Shown here: one piece after another, positions 1 through 12,307 of the stretch | Layout of the letters: the number at the start of each line of letters is the position of its first letter | Numbering within the stretch: position 1 is the stretch's first letter | Source: Aquilaria yunnanensis | Taxonomy: Eukaryota; Streptophyta; Magnoliopsida; Malvales; Thymelaeaceae | Length of the DNA: 64,000 bases | Direction of reading: 5' to 3' | Assembly (NCBI GenBank): GCA_039654915.1 | Contig: CM077599.1 | Span: forward strand, 71,268,001 to 71,332,000 | Made by a program: the position numbers and the translations under genes | The notes under the pieces: generated by a model | Database searches by the model: none | Told to the model about the DNA's origin: nothing | The model's input: the letters and a program-made list of their open reading frames with translations, nothing else

Positions 1-1360
1 TCATGATATTTTATTAAGGCATTAATCCAGCCATGATGTTTGTTGTTTTGTTTCTGCGTAACTTAACAAACATAATTGTAACCCTAGAATAATGATATTC
101 TTAAACGTCCCTGGTCTAGTATTATTGTGGAGCGGGTTGCAATAATACATAACGACTAGCATATGTGGAGACTAATATGAGATATGTAGTCTACATATGG
201 GTACAAGTTGGAGAACTTGTGTACTGGACAGACCCACCATGAGAACACTACATGGATCGTTATATGAGTGTCATAAGTGATTTTCATAGTGATCATGGTA
301 TATGTAGTCCTTCGACCTAAGATCATCAAGGTTCCCTACATGTGAGTCACATACTTTGATACTTTCCTTTGTTGCTCGTAACTGAGTGAACTTGAAGGAG
401 GTCATTGGATATGTCACATATCATGCGGAGGGATTTGTATGATCAAGATGGGATTTGTCCCTCCTATGTAACGGGAGTGATATCTTCGGGCCCCTTGATA
501 GAGTAAGACTTAGAAAATGCATGGCCATGCTCAGATGAGTTGATATACGATATCAATGTCATCAGCTTAAGTTAGTCTACTCGGTAATCAAGAAACCAAA
601 GATTGGGCTATACGAGAGTGACACATTCCATGTCTCGTGCTTAGTCTTGATATCTTGGACAAAGGGACAACGACATATATCGGTGATGATCATAAAGGTT
701 TAGTCGATTCACCGACAATCTTGTCACTTGGGTAGCAATGATGTGTAGCTAGACACCGCTCATTGGTTATGATCATAAATGTGATTTATGATCATTGCCA
801 ATATGGCAAGAGCCTATTGGGTCGCACACATAGAGCTATTTGGATCATTAGAGTGGATGGGCTAATTATTTGGGTTATGGTTTCACTTTAATTTCGTATT
901 AATAATGGGCCCAAGAGTTGAGCCATTATTAATCCTGAAATTAAATCCTAATTGGATTAGGGCTTTGAAACCCATTAGGCCTGGAAGTTGAGTCTCACTA
1001 TAAATACAACTTTCAAGTGAGAAATTCGCAGGTCTCCTTGCCCTAGCCTCCCAAAAGGACAGTCGCACTCTTCTCTTGCAATTCCTTGGAGGACGCAAGC
1101 TAGCACTGCGAGCGCAAGAGAAATGCATCTGCTGAGACGTGGTGGAAGTGTGGTGATCCCGAGAGGCTCGTGTGGATACCATAGAGAGCCTGAACACGTC
1201 AACTGTTCAGGTTTCGTGATTCGACTCTATAGTTGAGTGAGAGATCTCAACCGAAAATTAGGTATGAAAATTTTCAAACACCCGGTTTACCCCATTTCAC
1301 TTGGATCCTGGAGGGTTTCGGTTAAATTCCACTGCGCTGTTTGGCTCCCAAAACTCATCA
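1..1360 (+). mobile_element. Solo LTR (family A, copy 1), cut by the window edge
   Basis: This stretch matches, along its whole length, the LTRs at 7411-8818 and 37016-38431. By comparison with the copy at 37016, the window opens about 57 bases inside the LTR, so the TGTTAG start is missing. A TATA-like box (ctataaatac) lies near 1000, as in the other copies. The end near 1360 (ctcatca) is a mutated form of the cccaaca end. The sequence after it is not a tRNA-Met primer-binding site, so this looks like a solo LTR rather than the 5' end of a full element. The target duplication cannot be tested because the left flank is outside the window. Confidence 0.85.
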
Positions 1361-4184
1361 TATGGGACACATAGAAATGGACAAGGTAGATGTATCCTGG
1401 AATCTAAAATCCTTAGCACAACTCCTATATTCCCTGTGTGTGCAACTGTCATTTCTGTAAGGATTTAGAGGGATATGTATTGTGAAGCAATTTTGGAAGA
1501 AATTCTTTTGATGAATTGGAACCTACCATGTGATTTAAGAGAACTATTAATGCTCCACCAAGGTTTTAAGAAGTTATTGCTTTGCTATTTGTATCTTATT
1601 TTCTTGTGTAATTCTACTTTTTTTTTTGTTTGACCTAAAAAAAGAAAAAAGAAAATTTGATATCCCATTATCCCTTAAAACCATGTGTATGGAACCTTGG
1701 GGCAATCTAGTTTAGTGAAGCTCTGGTTTGAGGTTGGTTGACATGACTTTGTGGCATTTAACTGCTAGGCCAAAGATAATTTGAGCTTCTCTAGAAGACT
1801 ATTTTATAAGCAGAAAATAGGCAAACCTGCAAGTGGTTTGCATTGGTATATTTCCAAATGTGCTATTTTGAATAAGTTTAGATAAAGTCAAACTGGTGCT
1901 TTAACATCCACAGAACCTTTAGTATTAGATGGTTTCCACAAAACCTATCTTCTATCTTTCTTTTCTTATGAAATTCATCTAGCTTTACATATACATTTAC
2001 TTTGGTGCCTAAGGTGCTATCTCCTCTACTCCAGAAAGTGGATCTCACAAAATAATAAAAGCAACAAGCCAATTTTTGGCCAAGTTGAGAGCATGTGCTA
2101 CTAGAAGTTGCCTTTCACTGTCATCCATAAAGTTGGTAATTTTTCCTGCCCTCACCTCTCGAGCCAATATTCCTGATTGTGCTAGTGCTTTACAAGGAAC
2201 AACTTTACTACAAATCCATAAGTTGTATTCACAGATGATGAGAAGAGAAAAGCTTATTTGTCTAAAGCATATATATTGCCCTCAGTACAGGAAGCATAGT
2301 ATTATATGGTTTTATATGTGTATAAATCATTTAGTTTTTCTTTTATCAATTTTTAGAATAATGGTATTCTGTTAATTTTATAGGTCTATTGAAAATTGCA
2401 AACTTGGCAATAGTTTTATTTTAAGTCTATTTAGTTTTCCTACCTTTTTTAGGTGTTATCTAATTTCTTGTAATAGTTAACCAAGTCTGATTCTAATTTT
2501 GAGTTTAGGAATAGGGTTCTATATCCTAGAAGCAACAGAGCTTCTAAAGCTATGCATAAGCATATGTAATTACTTCAATAACAACCAAACTTGAGTATTT
2601 AAAAAAACACTTCAAGCTTTATGTTTTCTTTAGATTATTTGATGCAATCTAAACTTAGGTGTGATGTCCAATGTTTTCCTTTCCTTTCTTTTTTCTATTT
2701 CCTTATTTCCAGTAGTTCATAAGAACTATTCCATCCTCCTACTCCCTCTAAACCCTAAACTTACATCCTAAACTAGAACATTCTACTGTCCTATTCCACA
2801 TTTTTTATGGTCTTTTAATTGAGAATCTTTTAATGCTTGAGTAAGTTTGTTCCCATCACCTGATCCAAATTTAAGTATCAAATTCTCTTATTGAAATCCA
2901 GAACAACAAGTAGCTTTAAGGACTTGTTGCAGTAGTAGATGAACCACGTATAGCTAGTTATTAAAAAAATGCCCAACCCATCTCTATCTCGTCTCTATCC
3001 TCCTGAACCTAGTCATTTGAACCCGACCCTATCCACAAAGTCATGGGGAGTGTATGGGTTTAACTAATCTTATCCGACCCTAATTCCACCCATCTCAAAT
3101 TTGTATATTTATATTTAAAATATGATTTGTTTTTTCAAAAAAATTAATATGATTTAACATAAATTACCATATGTTACTTTATTTTATGTTTGTTATTTAT
3201 TAATTAATTGTAAATATATACATTTTTTTAAATATACATAAATTATATTAAAAAAAGTCTAAGAAAACTAAATATATCTCTTAAATAGGTTGGCTGGTAG
3301 TATCCGAACCTAATTACTTGTAAGGAAGGCCTGGGATTAGTCAACTTGGCCCAAACCCAGCTTATTAACATCTTCACTCGTGATCAAACAAGGACACAAT
3401 TGCATGGATCAGTTAGAGATGGAGCTGGTCATAGGGCAATAGCGCAGAGCAATACTGCCGATGAGATTACTGAAGCCTTGTTTCATTACATTGTAGCAGA
3501 AGAAAGTTTGCTAACTGTAACTCTTTCTTCTTCCTACAGGATAGCTGATTGTCATTTATAGGTACTGAAATATTTTCTCATGTTGGTTGTTGCCTTGTCA
3601 AGCAGGTGATGACTTCTTCATCAACATGGGGAGCTTGTGCCATTACACCTGAAACTCGAATGTTGGTCACTAGTATTCTACCAAACTTCTTTACATGTGT
3701 TGTAGGCATTATTTATGACAGTTTACAAATTTAGCTACTTGTCTATCATAAATTGCTTTCTATGACAACTAATAATGATGCTCAATTATGTCATTAATTT
3801 AGGCCCTGCACTAAGATAAAGTCAGGCAGCCAAGTTGGATTGGTTTGTCTCAGACCAAGTAGCTTACATATTCACTGAAAACTGAGAGTTCAACCATATA
3901 TCTTGTGGTTGGCTACTCTTATTCCCCAATGACCTAGTTTGGGCTGTTTTAGGTGACGTCAGTTATATTAAATGTGTGATTCAGTTTGTTCATTAGTTGA
4001 CAACATTGCTACTTAAGGCCTTAAGTTATGCAAATTTTGGTGCTTTCTAACTATATGGCTTTAGTATGTCATCATTAATAGTGGAAAAATCTCGCATAGC
4101 CAAGGAAAGGGGTTAGTAAAGTCTTTATATATGGATGAGGCCTTTATTTACTACCAATTGGTTTTGGTTGGATATATTAACATT
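1361..4184. other. AT-rich intergenic stretch with no recognised gene
   Basis: No convincing gene, RNA or intact repeat is visible. Short open frames at 2076-2375, 3346-3561 and 3549-3734 have no domain I recognise. The one at 3346-3561 is followed by a splice-acceptor-like ttcctacag, so a decayed gene fragment is possible but unsupported. Confidence 0.5.
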
Positions 4185-5212
4185 GTAACTTTGGCCAGTC
4201 AGGTCTCAAGTCATTCAGGCTCCATTTACTCGCAAGTATCATGTTTGGCCTTTTAAAGAAAAAAAAACAAGAAAAACTAAAAGTGAGTTTGTTATTTCTT
4301 AGTCTTAACTTTTCCTTTTTGCATTTGCATGAACTAGTATATTTAATTGAATTTAAATAGTTAATTGATGTTATGAACTTTAAGCCACCGACCCCTAGTG
4401 TATTTGGAGTTAAGTTATTGTATGACGATGATGATCCATAATCTGGCTTTGGTAGTTAAAAAATATGTCAATTTAAGCCTGTTACAAAAACAAAGTGAAA
4501 TATTCTTTCTTATCCTGAAGAATTGTTGGTGTTAATTGCTTCACATTGCTTGTTTCACCCATAAATGTTGTATTTGGACTTGAAAATAATTTATTTTGGA
4601 TTAAATTAACATAAGTTAAAATGACTTGAGTCTTGAGTTCCTTGACTATTTTTCTATTGTGAGAGGAGGTTTGACCATTTACAAAAGTTGATTGCTAACT
4701 ATATATATGTTAGTATATTTTGCATTCAATCTTATTAAATGGAAAAATCTTTGGTAATTATAGTGATGTCAAATCCTGCCATATCTAACTAAATACATGG
4801 TTTATTGTTCATTTCTTAATTAGATAATCTTATGCATTAGATGCCTCCATGCTATTTCCAAGTGATTTAGTTTATTTAAGACAGTTATAAAGCTTTATGT
4901 TTTGATCTTTGTATGCCATTCTTGTGCAGGCCTAGAGAGGTTACATGGTTTTTTACTTTTGGAGACTATCTTGATGAAGAATGAAGTAAAAATGGCTAGA
5001 ACTTAAAGCAAGTGTAAATAAAGGTACATTATATTTATATGTCAAAGGACAAATATGTTACTGAGGTAGTCAAAATCATTGAATCTAGTATGATGTGCTG
5101 CAGTCACCTTGTACACTATGCTCTATGCGTTCCTGGTTACCAATTGTGCGTATCTGCTTGATAGTAGACATTGTCTTTTATAAACCAACTAGTGGTTCAC
5201 AATGAAAATATG

Positions 5213-5411
5213 ATTTTCTTTTTTTTAGCTTTCCAAGATATCCCACATCATGGGCAGTGAAAACTAATCTCTTGAGATATTGTCAAGCGCCAAAAGCAGG
5301 CATCTCTCCAAATAGAGCATTTTTCATTTGCAACCTCTAAGATTCGATCTTTTGACGTACTGCTTAAGGGGCCAAAGCTCGTTCCACTTGAACCAACTCA
5401 TATTGGTAGAA
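5213..5411 (-). mobile_element. tRNA-derived SINE, copy in tandem unit 1
   Basis: Read on the - strand this ~200 bp element has a Pol III A-box-like segment (gagttggttcaagtgg) and a B-box-like segment (agatcgaatctta), followed by a body ending in an A-rich tail (seen as tttttttt on +). Imperfect direct repeats (aaaatatgat / aaaacatatgat) flank it. It occupies the same place in the other two tandem units, so it was present before the triplication. Confidence 0.6.
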
Positions 5412-6258
5412 TAAAACATATGATGATAAGGCAAATGGACATATTTACTTTCACATAAGATGGGACCTCCCTATTCCTTTCATCTAATGCACTGATATTT
5501 ATTCAGTTGTCTTTAAGTTTCAAAAAAGTAAGGATTCTTGCTTCTACTAAATATAAGTATCTTCTAACTCTTGTATCTTGCATTGATACTTCTAAATACA
5601 AAAAAATAAGGCTCTTCTAGAGATTTATTTAGGGCACTAAAATTGTAGAGTTAAAGCTACATCTTTCATTGGGTAACTTTGGCCAGTTATGTCTCAAGTC
5701 ATTCAGTTTCCATTTACTTGCAAGCATCATGTTTGGCTTTTTTTTTCTTTAAAAAATAAGTAAAAGTGAGTTTGTTGTTTCTTAGTCTTAACTTGGCCTA
5801 TTTGTTTTTGCATGAACTTTTATATTTAATTGACTTTAAGCACTTAATTGATGTTATCAAATTTAAGCCACCCACTTAGTGTATTTAGAGTTAAGGTGTG
5901 GTATGATGAGGATGATCCACCATCTGGTTTTGGTGGTTATAAAAATATGTGAACTTAAGTCTATTAAAAAAAATAGAGTGAACCTTTTTTCTTTATGCTC
6001 AAGAATTGCTTGTGCTAACCGCTTCACATTGCTTATTTAACATAAAAATGTTATATGTAGACTTAAAAAAAATTCATTTTTTATTAAGTTGACTAAAGTT
6101 AAAATGAATTGAATCTTCAGTTCTTTGACTATTTTTCTGTTGTAAGGGTAGGTTTGACTATTTACAAAAGTCAATTGCTAACTAAATATATGTTCATATA
6201 TTTTGCATTCAATCCAATTAAGTGGAAAAATCCTTGGTAATTATAGCGATGCCAAATC

Positions 6259-9009
6259 TATAGGGTTTTGGGAGCCAAACACACACAACGGAAATTAACC
6301 AAAACCCTTTAGGATTTAAGTGAAATGGAGTAAGCTGGGTGTTCGAAAATTTTATACCTAGTCAGTTGAAATCTTTCACTCAACTGTTGAGACAAATCAT
6401 TAAAGCTTGAGTAGTTGACATGTTCAAGTTCTCTATGGTATCCATATGAATCACTTAAATTATTAAGCCTCCACCACGTTCCGGCAGATATGTTTCTCTT
6501 GTGCCCGCAGTGCTAACTTGCATCCACTAAAGAAAGGCAAAAGGAGAGTGCAGCTAGAACTTTTCAGAACCTTTCTAGTTTTGTCCTTATGAGGCAGCAG
6601 CTATGAAAATCCCCACTCTATAATGTATATATAGTGAGGGTTAACTCTCAAGCCTAATAGGTTTAAAAAACTTTAATCTTATTTGGCCTAATTTCGGGCA
6701 TAATAATGGCTCAACTATTGGGCTAATAATTAATCCAAAATTATCATGAAACCAAAACCAAACAATTTGGCTCATGCACTCAAATGATCCAATTGGTTCT
6801 AAGTGTGTGACCCAATAGGCTTCTAGCACATTGGCAATGATCATAAATTACATTTATGATCATAAATAAATAGTCGTGTCTAGCAACACATCCCTGCTAC
6901 CCAAGTGACAAGATAGGTGGTGATTCGACTAAATGTTTATGATCATTATTCATATATATCATTGTCCTTTTGTCCAAGATATCAAGACTGAGCGCGAGGT
7001 ATAGAATGTGTCATTCTTATATAGCCCAATCTTTGGTTTCTTGATCTTTAAGTAGACTGACTCAAACTAATGATATTGATATCTTATATCAATTCATCCG
7101 AGCGTGACCATATATTTTCTCAGTCTCACTCAATCAAGAGGCCCAAAGATAACACTTCTGTTACATAGGATGGACAAATCCTATCTTGATCATACACAAC
7201 CTTCTGTGTGATATGTGGTATACTTAATGACCTCCTTCATGTTCACTCAGTTACGAGCAATAAAAGTATGACACTCATATAACGATACATGTAGTATTCT
7301 CATGGCAGGTCAATCTAGTATATAAGCTCTTCAACTTATACCTATATATAGACTACATATCTTATATTAGTCACCATATGTGCTAGTCTTAATGTATTAT
7401 TATAACCTACTGTTAGTGTTGTGCCCAAAAGCCAATCATGAGATGATTGTATTTTGAACATTGAGTCATGATATTTTATTAAAGTATTAATCCAGTAATT
7501 GTGTTTGTTGTATGTTTTCTGCGTGACATAATCAAACGTAATTACAACCCTAGAATAGTAGTATTCTTAAATGTCCATGGTCTAGTATTATTGTGGAGTG
7601 GGTTACAATAATACACAACGACTATATGGAGACTAATATGAGATATGTAGTCTATATATGGGTACAAGTTGGAGAACTTGTGTACTGGACTGACCCACCA
7701 TGAGAACGATACATGGATTGTTATATGAGTGTCATAAGTGATTCTCACAGTGATTATGGTATATGTAGTCCTTTGACCTAAGGTCATCAAGGTTCCCTAT
7801 ATGTGAGTCACATACTTTGATACTTCCTTTTATTGCTTGTAACTGAGTGAACTTGAAGGAGGTAATTGGGTATGTCATATATCATGCAGGGGGTTTTGTA
7901 TGATCAAGCTGGGATTTGTCTCTCCTATGTAACAGGAGTGATATCTTCGGGCCCCTTGATAGAGTAAGACTTAGAAAATGTATGGCCATGCTCGAATGAG
8001 TTGATATACGATATCAATGCCATCAGTTTAAGTTAGTCTACTCGGTAATCAAGAAACCAAAGATTGGGCTATACGAGAGTGACACATTCCATGTCTCGTG
8101 CTTAGTTTTGATATCTTGGACAAAGGGACAATAATATATATGGATAATGATCATAAATGTTTAGTCGAATCACCGAGAATCTTGTTACTTAGGTAGCAAT
8201 GATGTGTTGCTAGACACTACTCATTGCTTATGATCATAAATGTGATTTATGATCATTGCTAACGTGGTAAGAGCGTACTAGGTCGCACACACAAAGCCTA
8301 TTTTAGATTATTTGAGTGCATGGGCTAATTTATTTGGGTTATGGTTTCATGATAATTTTGTATTAATATTTAGCCCAAAAGTTAAGCCATTATTAACCCC
8401 AAAATTAAAGCTAATTGAATTATGGCTTTTAAACCCATTAGGCTTAGAAGTTGAGTCTCACTATAAATACATCATATAGTGAGAAATTCACAGCTTTTTC
8501 CTTAGCATCATAAAAAGTTCCAGTCGTACTCTTCTCTTGCCATTCCTTGGAGGATGCAAACTAGTAATGCGGGTGTAAGAGAAATGCATCTGCCGAGATG
8601 TGGTAGAGTCGTGGTGATCCCAAAAGGTCGTTTGGATACCATAGAGAGCTTGAACATGTCAACTGTTCAGGTTTTATGATTCGACTCAACAGTTGGCTGA
8701 AAGATCTCAACGGAATTAGGTATGAAAATTTTGAACACCCGGTTTATCCCATTTCACTTAGATCCTGGAGGGTTTTGGTTATATTCCGCTTTACTTGTTT
8801 GGCTCTTAAAGCCCTACACCTATTTCCATAATAATACTAGAACAGAGATATTTAAAAATACTATTATTCTAGAGTTATAATTATGTTTGATTATGTTATG
8901 CAAAAACAAACAAAATCACAATTATTGGAATAATGTCTCGATAAAATATCATGACTCAATATACAAAATACAATCATTTCATGATTGGCTTTTGAGCACA
9001 ACACTAACA
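6259..9009 (-). mobile_element. Solo LTR (family A, copy 2), - strand, split by a nested LTR
   Basis: The segments 6259-7410 and 8819-9009 are the reverse complement of the family A LTR. They are separated by a complete + strand copy at 7411-8818. The outer ends read tataggg... (a mutated tgtaggg) and ...ctaaca. Flanking 5-bp repeats are AAATC (6254-6258) and AAATT (9010-9014), a target duplication with one mismatch. No internal retrotransposon domain is present. The insertion lies inside tandem unit 2, since the flanks join to match gccaaatcctgccatat of units 1 and 3. Confidence 0.88.
7411..8818 (+). mobile_element. Solo LTR (family A, copy 3), nested inside copy 2
   Basis: This complete 1408 bp LTR starts TGTTAGTGTTGTGCCC and ends GCCCTACA. 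It is flanked by CCTAC (7406-7410) and CCTAT (8819-8823), a 5-bp target duplication with one mismatch. A TATA-like ctataaatac lies near 8461. It is a younger insertion than the - strand copy that surrounds it. No internal region follows, so it is a solo LTR. Confidence 0.9.
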
Positions 9010-9443
9010 AAATTGTGCCATATTTAACTTAATACATGGTTTATTGTTCCTTTTTTAATTAGATAATCTTCTACTTTAAAGGCCTCCGAGCTATTTCCAA
9101 GTGATTTAGTTTATATAAGACCATTATAAAAGCTTTATGTTTTGATCTTTGTATGCCATTCTTGTGTAGGCCTAGAAAGGGTACATGGTTTTTTACTTTT
9201 GGAGATAGTCTTAATGAAGGATGGAGTAAAAATTGCTAGAACTTAAAGCAAGTCTGAACAAATGTACAATACATTTATGGGTCAAAGGACGATATCTTAT
9301 CGAGGCAGTCAAAATCATCTAATCTGGTATGATTTGCTGCAATCACCTTGTATACTATGCTCTGTGGGTTCCTTGTTACCAGTTGTGCGTATGTGCATTG
9401 TATTTTCTAAACCAACTAATGGCTTACAATGGAACATATGATT

Positions 9444-9640
9444 TTCTTTTTTTAGCTTTTCAAGATATCCCACTTCATGGGCTGCGAAGACTAATCTCTT
9501 AAGATATTGTCAGGTGCCAGAAGCAGGCACCTCTCCAAACAAAGCACTTTTCATTCACAACCTTTAGGATTACATTCCTTGACGTGTTGGTTAATGGGCC
9601 AAAGCCCTTTCCACTTGAACCAACTCATGTTGGTAGAATA
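9444..9640 (-). mobile_element. tRNA-derived SINE, copy in tandem unit 2
   Basis: It is the same element as in unit 1, with A-box-like gagttggttcaagtgg on the - strand and an A-rich 3' tail. Flanking repeats are gaacatatgatt (9432-9443) and gaacataagatg (from 9641). The B-box is degraded (ggattacattcc on +). Confidence 0.55.
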
Positions 9641-10890
9641 GAACATAAGATGATGAGGCAAATGGACATATTTACATTTACATATGATGGGACCTTTTTA
9701 TTCCTCTAATATAATGCCCTGATACTGGCTCGGTTGTCTTTGAAGTCTTGAAAAAGCAAGCATTCTCGCTTTCACTAAATATAAGTATCTCATAACTTTT
9801 GTACCTTGTACAGATACTTCTAAATACAAAAAAAAAAAAGTTACTTCTTGAGTTTTATTTAGGGAGCTAAAGTTGTGGAGTTGAAGCTACAACTTCTATC
9901 GAGTAACTTTGATCAATCAGGTCTCATATCATTCAGGCTCCATTTACCTGCAAGCATTATGCTTGGATTTTTTTTTTCTTTCAAAAAAAAGTGAAAGTGG
10001 GTTTGTTAGTCTTAACTTGGCCTCTTTGGTTTTGCATGAACTCATATATTTAATTGACTTTAACTAGTTAATTGATGTTATAAACTTTAAGCCATTGACC
10101 CAGTGTATTTGGAGTTAAGCTGTGGTATGACGATGATGATCCACCATCTAGTTTCGGTGGTTACAAAAATATGTGAATTTGAGTCTATTACAAAAAAGAG
10201 TGAATCTTGCTTCCTTATGCTTAAAAATTACTAGTATTAACCGCTTCACATTGCTTATTTCGCCTAGAAATACTATATTTAGACATGAAAATAATTCATT
10301 TTTGATTAAGTTAACTGAAATTAAAATGAATTGAGTCTTGAGTTTCTTAACTATTTTTTTGTTGTTAGGGGAGGTTTGACCATCACAAAAGTCAAATGCT
10401 AACTATATATATGTTAGTATATTTTGAATTCAATATGGTTAAGTGATCATTCGTTATTAGCAATACCAAATCCTGCCATATCTAACTCAATACATGGTTT
10501 ATTGTTCCTTTTTAATTAGATAGTCTTATGCATTAGAGGCCTCCGAGTTATTTCCGAGTAATTCAATTTATATAAGACCATTATAAAGCTTTATGTTTTG
10601 ATCTTTGTATGCCATTCTTGTGCAGGCCTACAGAGGGTACATGATTGTTTTTTGTTACTTTTGGAGATGATCTTCATGAAGGATGGAGTAAAAATGGCTA
10701 GTCCTTAAAGCAAGTTTGAAAAATGGACAAATATGTTATTGGGCAGTCAAAATCATCTAATTTGGTATGATTTGCTACAGTCACCTTGTATACTATGCTT
10801 TGTGGGTTCCTGGTAACCAATTACGCATATGTGCTTTGTAGTAGACATTGTATTTTATAAACCAACTAGTGCTCACAATGGAACATATGA

Positions 10891-11089
10891 TTTTCTTTTT
10901 TTAGCTTTCCAAGATATCCCACGTCATGGGCGGCAAAGACTAATCTCTTGAGATATTGTTAGGCACCAGAAGTAGGCAACTCTCCCAACAGAGCACTTTT
11001 CATTCGCAACCTCTAGGATTCGATCCCTTGACGTGTTGGTCAAGGGGCCGAAGCCCCTTCCACTTGAACCAACTCATGTTGGTTGAATA
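10891..11089 (-). mobile_element. tRNA-derived SINE, copy in tandem unit 3 (best preserved)
   Basis: On the - strand the A-box-like gagttggttcaagtgg is at 11060-11075 and the B-box-like ggatcgaatcc is at 11017-11027, about 35 bp apart, as in tRNA-derived SINEs. The 3' end is an A-rich tail (ttttctttttttt on +, near 10891-10902). Flanking repeats gaacatatgat and gaacatatatgat resemble a target duplication. I cannot assign a named SINE family. Confidence 0.6.
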
Positions 11090-11347
11090 GAACATATATG
11101 ATGATGAGGCAAATGGACATATTTACGTTCACATAAGATGGGACCTCCTTATTCCTCCCATATAATGCCCCAATAGTGGCTCGGTTGTCTTTTGGGTCTC
11201 AGGAAAACAAGCATTCCTGCTTCAATATAAGTATCTCCCAACTCTTGTACCTTGTATAGATACTTTTAAATACCAAAAAAATAAGATACTTCTTGAGTTT
11301 TATTTAGGATGCTAAAGGTGTAGAGTTGAAGCTACAACCTCCATCTG

Positions 11348-12030
11348 GTAACTTGCCACCTGTCGTAGGCTGTGTATGAAGTATGTCAAGTGTTCAATTT
11401 ATGGGGGTTTGTGGTTTATAAAAAAAAAATGTTCACCCTCTGCCATATATAGCTGTTGAGTTTTCTTTCTTTTGCATTTATTTAATTTTGTATTGTGCTG
11501 CACCGATTGTCACTTCCCATATGACCAGGTGCATGTAAGAGCTGGACTGGAGAAGTAGGACTCCATTTCTTTTGCACACCTTACCTGCTCACTTCACCTT
11601 CTCCCCCTAATTTCTTGCTCTTGGCGACACTCTAGCCTGTCCTTTAATTTAGCCACCACAACCACTTCCCATGTCCAGATTTCCCACCAACTTCAATCAA
11701 ATAAGATAATATTGATATATAAAAATAAGGCAAGTATTCCAAATTATTACAAAATAATTACAAGTTTGATTGGCGATCGGAAAAGGAAAATTACTATATG
11801 TGATAATCTGGCAGTGGGTAGTATAATTGCCAGGCAAACCCCAGAAGGCAAGAATGGCAAAATTTTGTTTGTGATTCAAAAAATAATAACAATATGTCCT
11901 TTAAACATAGCTGATGAACTATTTCACGCACTTAATGAAACTCTGAGTTTGTAAAAATTTTTTGTATTAGGTTTTTTTTTTGCTTGAACAATATCACTAA
12001 AAAAATGTCTTGTTCCTTCAAATTGAAGCT
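11348..12030. other. Intergenic stretch upstream of the RBOH gene
   Basis: I see no repeat or gene here. The first bases (gtaacttgcc) look like the start of a fourth tandem unit but similarity stops within about 10 bases. Confidence 0.5.
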
Positions 12031-12037
12031 TATAAAT
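12031..12037 (+). promoter_or_regulatory. Candidate TATA box of the RBOH gene
   Basis: TATAAAT lies 277 bp upstream of the chosen start codon, before a pyrimidine-rich stretch. In AT-rich plant DNA such a match can occur by chance. Confidence 0.3.
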
Positions 12038-12307
12038 TTCTTCTTTCAAACACCCAGCAAAGTCATCCCAGTCAAATACTAAACCCAAAACCATTTGATT
12101 CAAATCAACCACTCCCTTTTGATTTCTTACTTTTCTTCCCAAGAATCCCCACCTGCTAAATCAAAACACAATAATTGTGACCGTTAAACCTACACCGGAC
12201 TCGCCTTTCCTCGCAAGAAAAGAAACCAAAAACCTGAAAAATCCCACCAAAACTTTCCAAGGAACCAAATAAGATTGAAGAAGCTAGCTAGCTAGCTATT
12301 CCCATCA

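Larger units (their letters stand above)
4185..11347. repeat. Three-unit tandem array, unit about 1.45-1.49 kb
   Basis: Three head-to-tail copies each start with gtaactt(tg) followed by a conserved block (tctcaagtcattcaggctcc and variants). Unit 1 is 4185-5672 (1488 bp). Unit 2 is 5673-9902, which is about 1474 bp once the nested LTRs and their target duplication are removed. Unit 3 is 9903-11347 (1445 bp). Conserved landmarks recur in the same order in all three, for example the block around gccttctt/gtgcaggcctagagaggg and the SINE near each unit's end. The copies differ by many substitutions and small indels, so the triplication is old. No coding frame survives across units. Confidence 0.85.

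Noticed and set aside
1..1400. 5' end of a full-length LTR retrotransposon
   Set aside because: No tRNA primer-binding site follows the LTR end and no Gag or Pol text follows within 3 kb.
3346..3734. Two short open frames as a small gene
   Set aside because: No domain, no conserved motif and no flanking exons could be supported.
10891..11089. Possible tRNA gene on the - strand
   Set aside because: The A and B boxes are present, but there is no cloverleaf I can fold and the element continues into a SINE body with an A-rich tail in three places.
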